64,000 nucleotides of DNA from Plasmopara viticola (lineage: Eukaryota > Oomycota > Peronosporomycetes > Peronosporales > Peronosporaceae): assembly GCA_001695595.3 (NCBI GenBank), contig MBPM02000046.1:558001-622000 (forward strand). The letters are read 5' to 3'. The position numbers were made by a program, and so were the translations under genes. Of this stretch, positions 33,522 to 46,212 are shown piece by piece. How positions within the stretch are numbered: the stretch's first letter is position 1; each line of letters opens with the position of its first letter. Under the pieces are notes generated by a model. That model ran no database searches. It saw only the letters and a list, made by a program, of their open reading frames with translations, and was not told the DNA's origin.

Positions 33522-36383
33522 CTAATGCTGGTTGCGCCTTGGTCTGATGCCACTTGCGTATAGCAAGTATTCGAGTCGCTTTGTCCCTAGTCCCTTCGTC
33601 AACATGTCCGCAAGCTGGCCCTCCTTCGATACGTATTCCACCACGATGATGTCTCGGGCCACGTTCTCCCGGATGAAGTGGTGACGAATGTCGACGTGAT
33701 TGGTCCAAGCATTGTAGCCCGCATTATTGGCAAGTTCGATCGCACCTTGATTGGCTTCCCACACCAACGTGGCTCCCACTTGCTCATGACCAAGATCCTT
33801 GATCATCGCACGGACCCAAAGCACTTATTGTGTACACAAGCTTTAAGCCATGTACTCCGCCTCCGCCGAGCGCAAAGCAACCGTACACTGATACTTGGAC
33901 TTGAAGATGACTGGTGCGCCGCCAATCATAACCACCGTCCCTGACACGGAGCGATCGTCAATGTTGCTGCCCCAGTCTGCGTCTGCGTATGCTGTAGCTT
34001 GCACCTCACCATAGCGCTGCCGTCATATGTAATCCCATACTCACGTGTCGTCTTGGGATACCGAAGAACACGAATGACCACCTTCCAATGTTGTTTATCT
34101 GGATTCTCCAAAAATCTTGATAATTGGGTGATGACATACGCCACATCTGGGCGCGTACATGTCGTGATATATAACACACATCCGATCAACGACCTGTACG
34201 GTTTCGACTGCATTTCTGCTCTCTCGACTTCCGTCGTTGGTGATTGCATCTTTGACAGCTTCAAACCGGACTTAAATGGGTTAGCCACCGCCTTTGCGTC
34301 ATCTTGGTTGAAACGGATGACCACATCATCGATGTATCGAGTCTGTCGAATCATAAGCGTACTGCCGTTGCGGTCGTGATCGATTTCTATACCAAGAATA
34401 ATTCTAGCCTTGCCGAGCTCCTTCATCCGAAAAAACCTCTTGAGTGCTGTTCTGGCCTCTTGGATCTCCCTGCTGGTCTTGGCGGCAATGATCATGTCGT
34501 CAACGTAGAGAAACACATAGACGTAGTTGCCATCTTGACTCTTGACGTAGACACACTGATCTGCTCCGCTGCTACAAAATCCAATCTAAAAAACACAGCA
34601 TGTATCGTCTTGTTCTTGCAGCCTGCTTGAGACCGTAGATCGCCTTGTCCAACTTGCACATCATTTTCTCGGCATTGGCTATGCCATTTGGCACTTTCAT
34701 GTACACGACTTCTTTGAGATCACTATTCAGGAACGCCACGTCTGCATCCAGCTGCTCAGTTCCGAATCCATTCGCCACCACCACAGCTAGCACGACCCTG
34801 ATCGAGTTCTTGTTTGCCACGAGCGAGTACGTCTCGAAGAAGTCGACACCAAATTTCTGCTTGAACCCCACAGCGACGAGTCGAGCCTTGTAGCCAACCA
34901 GTTGTCCGTGCTCGTTCCGCTTCTTGGCGAATATCCATCTACAACCGATTGGTCGAATGTCTTGTCGTCTTGGTACCAGCGTCCAAAATCCGTTATCCGC
35001 GTGCGCCTTGAGCTCCGCTTGCATCGCCTGGTTCTATTTGCAATTGTCGCTGCTTCTTAATGCTTGACTGTATGTTGATGGAGCGTCGTCCGCCTCACCA
35101 ACAGTTGCAGCATAGGCCAATACAGGCTCTGCAATAAGACCTTCATCATCAACTCTTGCACGCTTCGGAGAAGGTGGTTTATCGCTGCCCTTTGACGCGT
35201 CTTCACTGCCATCACCATCCTCTAGCATCGGCGCTCTGTCTCGTAAGCGTCTTGATCGATCCATCTCCGGTTGAAACACCAACCGTTTTCCTGAAAAGCT
35301 TGTCTCGGAGAGTGATATTCCGTTATCTCATCACCTCTTGTTTCTTGAGTTTCTGGACCTATTATTTGAGGTATGATGATATTTGCATCACATGGAGTCG
35401 ATTTCATCTCGTCCATCTCGATATCAGAAGCGCTTTCTTCGCCATCTTCCATTGTCTCGTCTCTATCTGATTGACGAACCATCGGAATCACTGCTTCGTC
35501 AGTGTCCCAAATATGCTTGACGATTGATTCTTTCTCCGATACCATTGTGTCGTATATGCCTTCAACTTCCCGCTCGTCTAGCCTTACGGAGCGTGATATG
35601 ACAACCTTCGACCTTTCCAGATTGAACACTCTGTATCCTTTGGTGTTCTCCGCGTACCCGAGGAACATACACCGAAAACTCTTTAACTCGAGTTTCGTCC
35701 TCTTGGCATCGTCAATATGAGGATAGCCTTGCGATTCAAACACACGCAAATGTTCAATCCTTGGCTTCAACTGGAAACCCAACTCGAACGGTGTGACGCC
35801 CGAATTCGCAGAGTTTGTGGATCTGTTGATCAAGAACGCAGCCGTACTGACCGTATGCCAACACCCTTGTAGTACAGCATACTCCTTGCCTATTCCATGA
35901 TCGTGCGGTCCATGCGTTCAGCAACGCCGTTCTGCTGCGGGCTATACGGTACTGTCCGCTGGTGTACGATACCATTACGGGCACATATATCAGCAATCTT
36001 CTTGTTGACGAACTCCGTCCCGTTGTCCGACCGTATGCACTTTATGCGCTTGCCCCATTGATTCTCGTAGAATGCCTTGAACTCGCTAAGTTTTGCGGCC
36101 ACCTCGCTTTTGTGCTTCATAAATTACGCTACCACAAATATTGAGTAGTCGTCCACGAACGTCAACACGAATCTTGCACCACCCTTTGAGACCGTCTTCA
36201 TCGGTTCCATCACGTCTGTGTGCACAAGCTCTAACACACGTGACGTCCTTGTCAGTGGCTGAGACGGGAAGGTATCGACCGTCTGTTTGCCCTTCATGCA
36301 ACCACTGCACAGCTTCTTAATGCTCTGCTTCACCGCTGGCATACCGCTCGTAGCGCGCTGTGTCTTGTCCATACCAGCTTTTC
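33522..36383 (-). pseudogene. copia C pol remnant
   Basis: Fragments of integrase (HTDVMEP near 36210, so the Gly after Met is Glu; RSDNGTEF near 36025), of reverse transcriptase with YVDD near 34505, and of RNase H, in several frames. The same peptides occur in D: 34572-35024 equals 38799-39251, 33926-34516 equals 39307-39897 and 33522-33824 equals 39999-40301. One difference is a 16-bp deletion near 35855, where D reads gtttacaagggtgtcggcatgcagtgg. Non-functional. Confidence 0.9.
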
Positions 36384-36387
36384 TGGA
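36384..36387. other. Palindrome junction between copia C and D
   Basis: Four bases (tgga) that belong to neither side. To the left is the internal integrase-region sequence of C, to the right is position ~320 of the LTR of D. The join has no long homology, which suggests end-joining or template switching rather than homologous recombination. Confidence 0.7.
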
Positions 36388-36476
36388 CTTCACAATTTGC
36401 TTTCAACCACACAAGCGGTCTAACTCAATAGGTTAACAGCCCAAAAAGGTTTCAAGACCACCAGTCGCCACGCCCA

Positions 36477-39400
36477 CAAGCAAGCTAAGTCAAGTCCTCC
36501 TGGGTAATGGAACCTACTTCCACTGGGAGTTCAACATGCGCATGACGTTGGCGCGCAAGGGATTGCTGGCGCACGTCCAAGTCATCACGAAAGAGAAAGA
36601 GATGACTAAATCCTGGCTGTTCAACGACGCTAAGGCACCGGGTATCATTGCTCAAGGCATAGAGCTGCAACACCAGACCAAGATACGATCGGCAACAACG
36701 GCGATGCACGCGTGGGTCATCTTGCGGGACTTCTACAACCGAACCACGCTCCACAACCGTGTCGAGATGACACGTCGACTGCATGATTTCAAGATGGAGA
36801 GTGGTTCGACGATGTCGAAGCACTTGGATACTTCTGATGAGCTTGTTGTCGGCCTCCAGACACTTGGAGAGCCTGTCGATGACTCTCGCAATGTTATAAA
36901 TGTGGCCAAGTCGGACACTATAAGCGGGACTGCCCGAAGCGTAGCGATGCCGAGGGAGAAGGTGCTGTGTTTGCTGCTGGTGAGCTGCGATGCGAAGAAT
37001 GGCTCATCGACAGTGGGGCTACGTCGCGTATGACGCCACATCGGAGCGATCGTTTTGAGTACAAGGAGTTTAAGACTGGTCAAGAAGTCTCTATTGCTGA
37101 TGGTAAGAATCTGCAAGTGGCTGGAGTGGGAACAGTCAAACTCAAAGGTCTGGACGATCTACGGATCAAGATGGTCGAGGTCCTGCACATACCAGAACGC
37201 GATAGACGACTGATGTCAGCTGGAAAATTGGCAGGACCAGGCATGAGGGTGGAGTTTCAAAGCTCATCCTGCGTCATTTGGAGTGCCAAGCGCGCGATTG
37301 CAAGCGGCAAGAAGATTGGTAAGGCATACTTCCTGAATTCTGAGCAAGAAGAAGCTCGGCTTGTGGAATACTCAGGGGCTATGAATGAGTGAGAACTTTG
37401 GCATGCTCTCTTGGGACACCCCGGAAAAGCTGGTATGGACAAGACACAGCGCGCTACGAGCGGTATGCCAGCGGTGAAGCAGAGCATTAAGAAGCTGTGC
37501 AGTGGTTGCATGAAGGGCAAACAGACGGTCGATACCTTCCCGTCTCAGCCACTGACAAGGACGTCACGTGTGTTAGAGCTTGTGCACACAGACGTGATGG
37601 AACCGATGAAGACGGTCTCAAAGGGTGGTGCAAGATTCGTGTTGACGTTCGTGGACGACTACTCAATATTTGTGGTAGCGTAATTTATGAAGCACAAAAG
37701 CGAGGTGGCCGCAAAACTTAGCGAGTTCAAGGCATTCTACGAGAATCAATGGGGCAAGCGCATAAAGTGCATACGGTCGGACAACGGGACGGAGTTCGTC
37801 AACGAGAAGATTGCCGATATATGTGCCCGTAATGGTATCGTACACCAGCGGACAGTACCGTGTAGCCCGCAGCAGAACGGCGTTGCTGAACGCATGGACC
37901 GCACGATCATGGAATAGGCAAGGAGTATGCTGTTTTACAAGGGTGTCGGCATGCAGTGGTGGGCAGAGGCGGTCAGTACGGCTGCGTTCTTGATCAACAG
38001 ATCCACAAACTCTGCGAATTCGGGCGTCACACCGTTCGAGTTGGGTTTCCAGTTGAAGCCAAGGATTGAACATTTGCGTGTGTTTGGATCGCAAGGCTAT
38101 GCTCATATTGACGATGCCAAGAGGACGAAACTCGAGTTAAAGAGTTTTCGGTGTAAATTCCTCGGGTACGCGGAGAACACCAAAGGATACAGAGTGTTCA
38201 ATCTGGAAAGGTCGAAGGTTGTCATATCACGCTCCGTAAGACTAGACGAGCGGGAAGTTGAAGGCATATACGACACAATGGTATCGGAGAAAGAATCAAT
38301 CGTCAAGCATATTTGGGACACTGACGAAGCAGTGATTCCGATGGTTCGTCAATCAGATAGAGACGAGACAATGGAAGATGGCAAAGAAAGCGCTTCTGAT
38401 ATCGAGATGGACGAGATGAAATCGACTCCATGTGATGCAAATATCATCATACCTCAAATAATAGGTCCAGAAACTCAAGAAACAAGAGGTGATGAGATAA
38501 CGGAATATCACGTTCCGAGACAAGCTTTTCAGGAAAACGGTTGGTGTTTCAACCGGAGATGGATCGATCAAGACGCTTACGAGACAGAGCGCCGATGCTA
38601 GAGGATGGTGATGGCAGTGAAGACGCGTCAAAGGGCAGCGATAAACCACCTTCTCCGAAGCGTGCAAGAGTTGATGATGAAGGTCTTATTGCAGAGCCTG
38701 TATTGGCCTATGCTGCAACTGTTGGTGAGGCGGACGACGCTCCATCAACATACAGTCAAGCATTAAGAAGCAGCGACAATTGCAAATAGAACCAGGCGAT
38801 GCAAGCGGAGCTCAAGGCGCACGCGGATAACGGATTTTGGACGCTGGTACCAAGACGACAAGACATTCGACCAATCGGTTGTAGATGGATATTCGCCAAG
38901 AAGCGGAACGAGCACGGACAACTGGTTGGCTACAAGGCTCGACTCGTCGCTGTGGGGTTCAAGCAGAAATTTGGTGTCGACTTCTTCGAGACGTACTCGC
39001 TCGTGGCAAACAAGAACTCGATCAGGGTCGTGCTAGCTGTGGTGGTGGCGAATGGATTCGGAACTGAGCAGCTGGATGCAGACGTGGCGTTCCTGAATAG
39101 TGATCTCAAAGAAGTCGTGTACATGAAAGTGCCAAATGGCATAGCCAATGCCGAGAAAATGATGTGCAAGTTGGACAAGGCGATCTACGGTCTCAAGCAG
39201 GCTGCAAGAACAAGACGATACATGCTGTGTTTTTTAGATTGGATTTTGTAGCAGCGGAGCAGATCAGTGTGTCTACGTCAAGAGTCAAGATGGCAACTAC
39301 GTCTATGTGTTTCTCTACGTTGACGACATGATCATTGCCGCCAAGACCAGCAGGGAGATCCAAGAGGCCAGAACAGCACTCAAGAGGTTTTTTCGGATGA

Positions 39401-40301
39401 AGGAGCTCGGCAAGGCTAGAATTATTCTTGGTATAGAAATCGATCACGACCGCAACGGCAGTACGCTTATGATTCGACAGACTCGATACATCGATGATGT
39501 GGTCATCCGTTTCAACCAAGATGACGCAAAGGCGGTGGCTAACCCATTTAAGTCCGGTTTGAAGCTGTCAAAGATGCAATCACCAACGACGGAAGTCGAG
39601 AGAGCAGAAATGCAGTCGAAACCGTACAGGTCGTTGATCGGATGTGTGTTATATATCACGACATGTACGCGCCCAGATGTGGCGTATGTCATCACCCAAT
39701 TATCAAGATTTTTGGAGAATCCAGATAAACAACATTGGAAGGTGGTCATTCGTGTTCTTCGGTATCCCAAGACGACACGTGAGTATGGGATTACATATGA
39801 CGGCAGCGCTATGGTGAGGTGCAAGCTACAGCATACGCAGACGCAGACTGGGGCAGCAACATTGACGATCGCTCCGTGTCAGGGACGGTGGTTATGATTG
39901 GCGGCGCACCAGTCATCTTCAAGTCCAAGTATCAGTGTACGGTTGCTTTGCGCTCGGCGGAGGCGGAGTACATGGCTTAAAGCTTGTGTACACAATAAGT
40001 GCTTTGGGTCCGTGCGATGATCAAGGATCTTGGTCATGAGCAAGTGGGAGCCACGTTGGTGTGGGAAGCCAATCAAGGTGCGATCGAACTTGCCAATAAT
40101 GCGGGCTACAATGCTTGGACCAATCACGTCGACATTCGTCACCACTTCATCCGGGAGAACGTGGCCCGAGACATCATCGTGGTGGAATACGTATCGAAGG
40201 AGGGCCAGCTTGCGGACATGTTGACGAAGGGACTAGGGACAAAGCGACTCGAATACTTGCTATACGCAAGTGGCATCAGACCAAGGCGCAACCAGCATTA
40301 G
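36477..40301 (+). pseudogene. copia D gag-pol remnant
   Basis: Gag lacks its ATG (a few bases are missing at 36475 compared with B), and a deletion joins Gag residue ~118 to the CCHC region near 36892. Protease IDSGATSRM near 37008 (Arg for His), GAG-pre-integrase, integrase with RSDNGTEF near 37780, reverse transcriptase with YVDD near 39325 and RNase H follow in shifting frames. Stops include the TAA at 37681-37683 that A, B and C share, a TAG at 37915-37917 and two in the RNase H region (39978 and 39996). Cannot encode a working protein. Confidence 0.9.
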
Positions 40302-40314
40302 CGGTGAGTGGGAG

Positions 40315-40675
40315 TGTTGGTATTACACCACCTAATGCTTGTATGATTACGTATACTTTGATATAGTCATGACGTCACGGTGTGACGTCACAGGAGAAGC
40401 TTCCAAACGCTTCTAGAAGCCTTAAGATGGTTCGAAAGAAGCTTACAAACGCTTCTAGAAGCCTTAAGAAGGTTCGAAAGAAGCCTTCAAACGCTTCTAG
40501 AAGCCTTAAGAAGGTTCGAAAGGTTTTCATTGGTCTAGATAAACCAGGTGGTCGGTATAGTATATCTAGTATATGGAATGAGTGGCTTAGAGGTAGCAAG
40601 CAGTTTGCGAACTAAGGACCAACATGTATTCACTTCACAATTTGCTTCCAACCACACAAGCGATTCAACTCAATA
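40315..40675 (+). repeat. 3' LTR of copia D (361 bp, expanded)
   Basis: Exact mirror of 33148-33508 as read, with the 42-bp triplication at 40397-40522 and the two TGACGTCA motifs at about 40368-40390. Confidence 0.92.
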
Positions 40676-43600
40676 GCTGACGGCGTACTGAGCTTGTACC
40701 ATTTAAAAGCTGTCTTCTTTTCTTTGTCACTCTAGTCGTTGGAAACGACTTGTAAAAAATAGCTCATGCAACCTTTGCGTCACAGCATTGTCGATAGTCA
40801 TGGTACCGTGGACGCCAGTCAAGGCTCTCAGAGTCTTCAAATTAATTTTCAGGAGGAAATTGCTGCAGCTGAAGAAAGGGTGGCTTCGCCCATTGTAATT
40901 AATGGGCTCAAAAGTAAGCCAATCACGAAAATTAAGTCTTTGCCCCTTGAATCGCGAACAAGAAAAATAAACACTTTGAAAGTGAGTGGATCGAAGAGAA
41001 TTAATGCAATACCAAAGACAAAAACACCATATAACCTGTTTGTTTGTGGGCTTATGGACTCATGAAGAATTGACACAAATCAGCGATGACTACGACGGTC
41101 GGTTTTACTTACCTAATACTTTGATCCTTTATTTCGAGACCAATTTTTTCTAAGAAACAATTGAGAGAATGCACCATTCCTTTTTGGTATTATCGGTCGC
41201 TGCCAACGAAAGTATAGCTTGCATTCATTGTATTTCTCGCTAGTGCTTGTTCAAGTAGCACTTATTTAGAAATTGGTGTCCATAAATCCAGGCGCACATG
41301 AAGCCCTTTCATTGTGTCGAGCCAACGAAGCGAGACAATAATAGCAATCTATCCTAGCTCGAGCAATAAATTAAGTCAGGCTTGCAAAGTATGGTGGGGT
41401 CAATCGAAAGGCCGTTTTGCAGTGAAGTCAATGCTGCTCCTTGTGTATTTTAGAGAATCTGTTTCTATTTTTGACAAGGCTAGCGCACTCAAGTATGATA
41501 TGCCCGTTTTGAACGAGTTTTAAACGAGTATGTCATACTTGAGTGCGTTAGCCTTAAAGTTAGCTGACTATAAGCAATTTGTAATTATATTAGACATGCT
41601 TAACGAAGACTAAAAAGCAATTTGTTTATATATTAGTCATGTTAAAAAGTCATGCTAATACAATAACGATCTGCTTTTCAAGTCTGATGGGCAGCCAACT
41701 TTGCTTCATAATGCAAACGAGCTGCAAGTAGTTTGGTGACAGTCTACGACCAGCGCGAACAGTCACGTACCCCGTCAGTCAAGGCTCTTGCGCCTTCGAA
41801 GTAAACTCCGAGAGACAACTGCCGCAGCTGAAGAGAGGGCGTGTTATTTGCAAGCCAATCGCGAAAATTGACAATTTGGCATGCCAGCGAGACATGTTAA
41901 CTCATTGATAGCCAAAGGATTTGAGAGAAATGCTGCTGTACCAAAGCCGATAAATGACAATTTCGTTTACCTGTGGGCATATTTATGAAGAAGTACAACA
42001 AGATCAGAGATGCCTTCAGCCGACAAACCGCCAATCTACACAGATATCGTCTGAAGCCTATATTCTGCAATGGGGTAAGAGGTTAAATGGAAATGCATGT
42101 CCAGTTACTATTTAAGTAGCAAGACTACTACATTATTCTCCTAAGTCGGCTTTCACATCCAAATAGGTGGTCTGAGATTTAATTCTTGCAAGAAACAATT
42201 CCATCTACCAAGCACAATTTTTAATGTTAGTGATCGCTGCTAACAAAAGTATGCCACGTATGGTTGGACTTTTAGTTCGTGAAAATGATGGCTTGGATTT
42301 ATTTTTCCATGAAGAAAAAAATTTAGCGGTCTCAGAATCAATTTGTCTAAGAAACATTTCCATCTGATTATTGAAGCTACCAAGCACAATTCTTGATACT
42401 ATCGATCGCTGCTAACGAAAGTATGTTACGTATAATGGGCCTTTCGCTCGGTTAAGAAATCAGTTTCTCAGAGGTCCAGGCGCACATGCCTTGCTGCCTT
42501 TTGAACTCCTGAACCACCCTTCTTTCCAAGAATTTCGTTGACGTGAGGTTTGAGAAATGATGCAAAGTTTGACCCATAAGATGACTATCATGCAAATATG
42601 TCCGTGGTGTTTAACTTTTGCAAATGTTAGCACCCTTCGACGTCAAAAGTTGTCGAGCAGTGAGCGAATCAAGGGACGACAAGTCCATTCCCGTGATTCT
42701 TCGCGCTTAACAAGAACTACAATATCACACATCTACATACAGGCGTGCAAGTACAACATTGAGACGGGCGGTAACAACTTGTAATGTGACATACACTGAC
42801 ATGCTATGACTTTAAATCAACGTTATTGGTGTATGCGGAATGCCGCGGTATTGAAGACATAGTGCGTCGTTTTCCCGTGCGAGTACTGGCTGGTGGCATT
42901 GCCCGTGCAACTCGTATACTCTAAGCAAACCACTTGCGGTTCGTTTACATGAAAAAATAAAGTTTGTCGCAATTTCTCGAAGAAATCTGCTAATTTAACG
43001 TGAAAAGCAGTTTGGTACTAGCATGAGTGTTTCGTACCTGACTGCCTTAGCCTTATCGAGAATTCAAGCACATTCTACCTCAATACGCAAGGATCAGCGT
43101 CAATTTCACTACGAATTGGCCCTTCGATCGCTACTTACCATACTCAAAGAGTGAACTTGACCGAGGCATTGCTCAAGCTACGTTTAAGTGCTATTGGGGT
43201 CTCGCTCCTTTGGCTTGATACACAAGACGGGCTTCATGTGCGCCTGAACCTCTGGATACTCATTTGTTAATGAGTTTCACCCGAACAAGCGCTACCGGAA
43301 ACTTCAATAGCACGTGGCATACTTTCGTTAGCAGCGATCGATGACATCAAAGATTGTGCTTGGTAGCTATAACAAGACGAAATTGAATCTGAGACCGCAC
43401 TGTTTTTCTCCATCAAAAAAACAAAGCAATTGATTTGAATGAGTAAACTAACTTGGAAGTACAATATATTGTTCTTGTTACTAAAGCAGTACGAAATTTC
43501 GGCTTTGGTTTCTCTTTAGCTTTGGCTTTCAACGAGTCAACTTGTCTTGCTTGGATGGTTTTAACGATGAATTCCACGACGCTTAATCCCCGACTTGTCA

Positions 43601-43879
43601 TCCATGAGCTCGGGAACCACGATTATTAGGGTCCTCGGGACCAGTGCGAATGATAGGATGTCCTGGCGGTAAGGGATGTGAGCTAGCAACAGCCTTTTTT
43701 TTTTGTTCACCGTGACCAGTGGCGAGTAACGTAGCTAGAATGAGGACGAAAACGCACGATCGACGCATGCTTCACCAGTTGCAGTGCAAAAAGAATAGTG
43801 AGCTCCTGGTCGTGCTTGAGCTGCAGAAGCCGTATTTACTTAGATAATTTGCCACCTCGGACGGGTAACGACCACATGT
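40676..43879 (+). repeat. Right arm of palindromic block 3 (X, bridge and Y segments)
   Basis: Inverse copy of 30316-33147. The X arm runs to about 41680, the bridge to 42040 and the Y arm to 43879. Next to D the X arm starts with a segment (gctgacggcgtactg to gcattgtcgat, 40676-40795) that in the copy at 51930-52045 follows the X core. An ORF of 99 codons (40766-41065) recurs in the other arm and in part at 12360-12630 and 61085-61319. Frames break in the other copies, so I do not call it a gene. Confidence 0.85.
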
Positions 43880-44904
43880 AGGCTATCCATGTTTGCAAAG
43901 CTTTTGTTTACATGAAATGCCGGTAATATATCCTTAATAACGCAAGTTCGTTACTTTCTTTGTACCTGTCGCGAGGTCCAATGCCGCACCATTGAATGCA
44001 AAAACCATCTACATATGGTCCACACGACAAGACGTCCACGCGACAAATGTGAGCAGCCTCTCTGATAAGAAGGAGTATTTGTTGTCTCTACTACCTCATG
44101 GCAGACCCATCTTCTCAATTGTATCCACAAAATGGAAATCCAAGTAACACCAAAGAGCAGTCTTTGTGTATGCAATGGAACGATATCGACCACCCAGCAG
44201 CCGCACGGTAGAAAAAAAGCAAAATGGGTGCGACGCAAGCATATGTTTTCTTAGACTAAATGAGTCAACGACAACAAACATCTGTCTCATCAGTGTACTT
44301 ATTTTTGTACGTACAGGTTTCGTGTCATCAACGTTTTGCATTGTCTCATCTGCTCATTTGATGCAGAAGCCTTTTTACGTGTCTAAAAATTGCGACCGAA
44401 TCTGACCACTGGGTGAGTGCGAAAATAAAGTACTTGAAAAACATTATTCACGAAACAACAACCGCAGCTTCTCCCTTTACATGCAACTCGTCGTCTGCGT
44501 ATTGATGTTGTCATCTTCCTAGCCTAAATCTGCGGCGCCAAAAGAACCGTAATAGCGCTCACAGCATTGCCGAGGCCAGCCAACGTAGCTGCCACACTCA
44601 CACCATGACTCAGTGAGTGCAATAATTGCATCGCAGTCGCATAAGCGTATGTGTGCAAACAGCGTGCCATTTTGAACACGATCATTGCTCGGTAGTGGAC
44701 GACTGGGTTCGCTCCAGCCATGACTCCTGCACCAAAGATTAAAAGTCCAAACGGAATTCACTCCACACCGTTAAGACGAAGCTTCCCCAACGCTGCGCTA
44801 CCTCATACATCGCAGGATTGCTCGTCTTATCGAGCCCAAACGTCATACATCGCAGGATTGCTCGTCTTATCGAGCCCAAACGTCTGTTTGTGCTTAGCGG
44901 AGGG
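43880..44904 (+). repeat. Tandem unit U1 (1025 bp)
   Basis: First of three head-to-tail copies that each begin aggctatccatgtttgcaaagctt. The unit contains a fragment of the MGST-like gene in inverse orientation (44524-44893). A 40-bp piece of that fragment is itself duplicated (44803-44842 and 44843-44882). A related unit without the tandem arrangement is at 29637-30315. Confidence 0.85.
44524..44893 (-). pseudogene. MGST-like fragment in unit U1
   Basis: Reads from FGLDKTSN through QRWGSF, then after a frameshift GANPVVHYRAMI, ARCLHTYAYATAM and SLSHGVSVAATLAGLGNAVSAI. The N-terminal helix is absent, the NDLESI signature is damaged by small indels and a 40-bp direct duplication lies near its start. 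A gene fragment carried by the repeat unit, not a gene. Confidence 0.75.
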
Positions 44905-45948
44905 AGGCTATCCATGTTTGCAAAGCTTTCGTTTACACGGAATGCCGGTAGAGCAAGAATGAGCCAAAAATCGTCCGACAATGCGCGTATATATTTTTGA
45001 GAATGCAAGTTCGTTACTTTCTTTGTACCTGTCGCGAGGTCCACTGCCGCACCATTGAACGCATAAACCATCTACATATGGTCCACACGACAAGACGTCC
45101 ATGCGACAAATGTGAGCAGCCGTATGAAAAGGGAGAATATTCGTAATCTTTACTACCTAATAGCAAACACATCATCTCAATTCTATCCACTATACGGCAA
45201 TCCAAGTGAGATCAGAGAGCAGTCTTTGGCAATGGAACGAAATCGACCACTCAGCAGCCGCACGGTAGAAAAAATGCAGAATGGGTGCGACGCAAGCATA
45301 TGGTAATGCAAAGATACCGTTGACAATTATCTACCTCGTCGACCTTAGTGTACGCGTTTCCATGCGTTCGAGCAGAAACAAATTTCGTGTCATCAACGTT
45401 TTGCATTGTCTCATCTGTTCATCTGATGCAGAAGCCTTTTTACGTGTCTAAAATTGCGACCGAATCTGACCACTGGGTGAGTGCGAAAATGAAGTACTTA
45501 GAAGCACATTGTCCTCGAAACAAAGACGGCAGCTTCTATTTGCATGCAACTCGTCGGCTGCATATTGTCCTTGTCATCTTCCTAGCCTAGATCTGCGGCA
45601 CATAATAGAACCGTTATAGCGCTCACAGCATTGCCGAGTCCAGCAAACGTAGCTGCCACACTCACACTATGACTCAGTGAGCGCAATGGCTGCATCGCAG
45701 TCGCATAAGCGTATGTGTGCAAACAGCGTGCCACCGTTAACGCGATCATTGCTCGGTAATGGACGACTGGGTCCGCTCCAGCCATGATCCCTGCACCAAA
45801 GATTAAAAGTCCTAACGGAATTGACTCCACATCGTTAAGACGAAGCTTCCCCAACGCTGCGCTACCTCATACGTCGCAGTACTGCTCGTCTTGTCAAGCC
45901 CAAACGTCTGTTTGTGCTTCGCGGACAAAAATTTTGTATCTTCGGGAT
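44905..45948 (+). repeat. Tandem unit U2 (1044 bp)
   Basis: Second copy of the unit, starting aggctatccatgtttgcaaagctt. It carries the best-preserved MGST fragment. Differences from U1 include indels around 45300. Confidence 0.85.
45582..45945 (-). pseudogene. MGST-like fragment in unit U2
   Basis: Open for 90 codons (45582-45854): LRLNDVESIPLGLLIFGAG, then GADPVVHYRAMIALTVARC, then PLRSLSHSVSVAATFA. This shows the MAPEG signature, with the Arg-x2-His-Thr core (ARCLHTY) intact. Sequence before it (KDTKFLSAKHKQTFGLDKTSS equivalent) is present but out of frame. It begins abruptly at 45945, right at the border to U3, so only the 3' two thirds of the gene were captured. Confidence 0.75.
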
Positions 45949-46212
45949 AGGCTATCCATGTTTGCAAAGCTTTCGTTTACATGGAATGCCGGTAGTATAT
46001 TCTTGATAACGCAAGGACGTTAGATTCTTTGTACCTGTCGTGAGGTCCAATGCCGCACCATTGGTCGCATAACCTGCTACATATGGTCCACACGACAAGA
46101 CGTCCATGCGACAAATGTGAGTAGCCGCTCTGATAAGGGGGGGTATCCAATGTCTTTACTACCTGATAGCGAACACATCATCTCGATTTTATCCACTAAA
46201 CGGCAATCCAAG
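45949..46212 (+). repeat. Tandem unit U3 (truncated)
   Basis: Third copy, 264 bp. It stops after ggcaatccaag, where unique sequence starts. No MGST part. Confidence 0.8.

Larger units (their letters stand above)
33148..36383 (-). mobile_element. Ty1/copia element C, 5'-truncated inverted twin of D
   Basis: Minus-strand copia of the A/B/D family. It has its 3' LTR and the body up to the start of the integrase zinc region, then stops at 36383 (agcttttc). Four extra bases (tgga) join it to the LTR remnant of D. Its outer flank (gccgtcagc) is the mirror of the 3' flank of D (gctgacggc). It has no 5' LTR and therefore no target duplication of its own, so it arose as a rearranged copy of D or of a common ancestor. 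Confidence 0.9.
36388..40675 (+). mobile_element. Ty1/copia element D, 5' LTR mostly lost
   Basis: Plus-strand copia of the A/B/C family. Only the last 43 bp of the 5' LTR remain (36388-36430), followed by the primer site ggttaacagcc. The 3' LTR is complete. The 3' flank is gctga, followed by cggcgtactg. In the copy near 51930 the empty site reads gtcaaggctgacggtgtactg, so GCTGA was the target. Confidence 0.9.

Noticed and set aside
28504..46212. Palindromes as assembly or read artefacts (missed adapters)
   Set aside because: Not excluded but unlikely. Outer arms differ by substitutions and indels, A and B differ in many positions, and the spacer is asymmetric, whereas an artefact would give uniformly identical arms.
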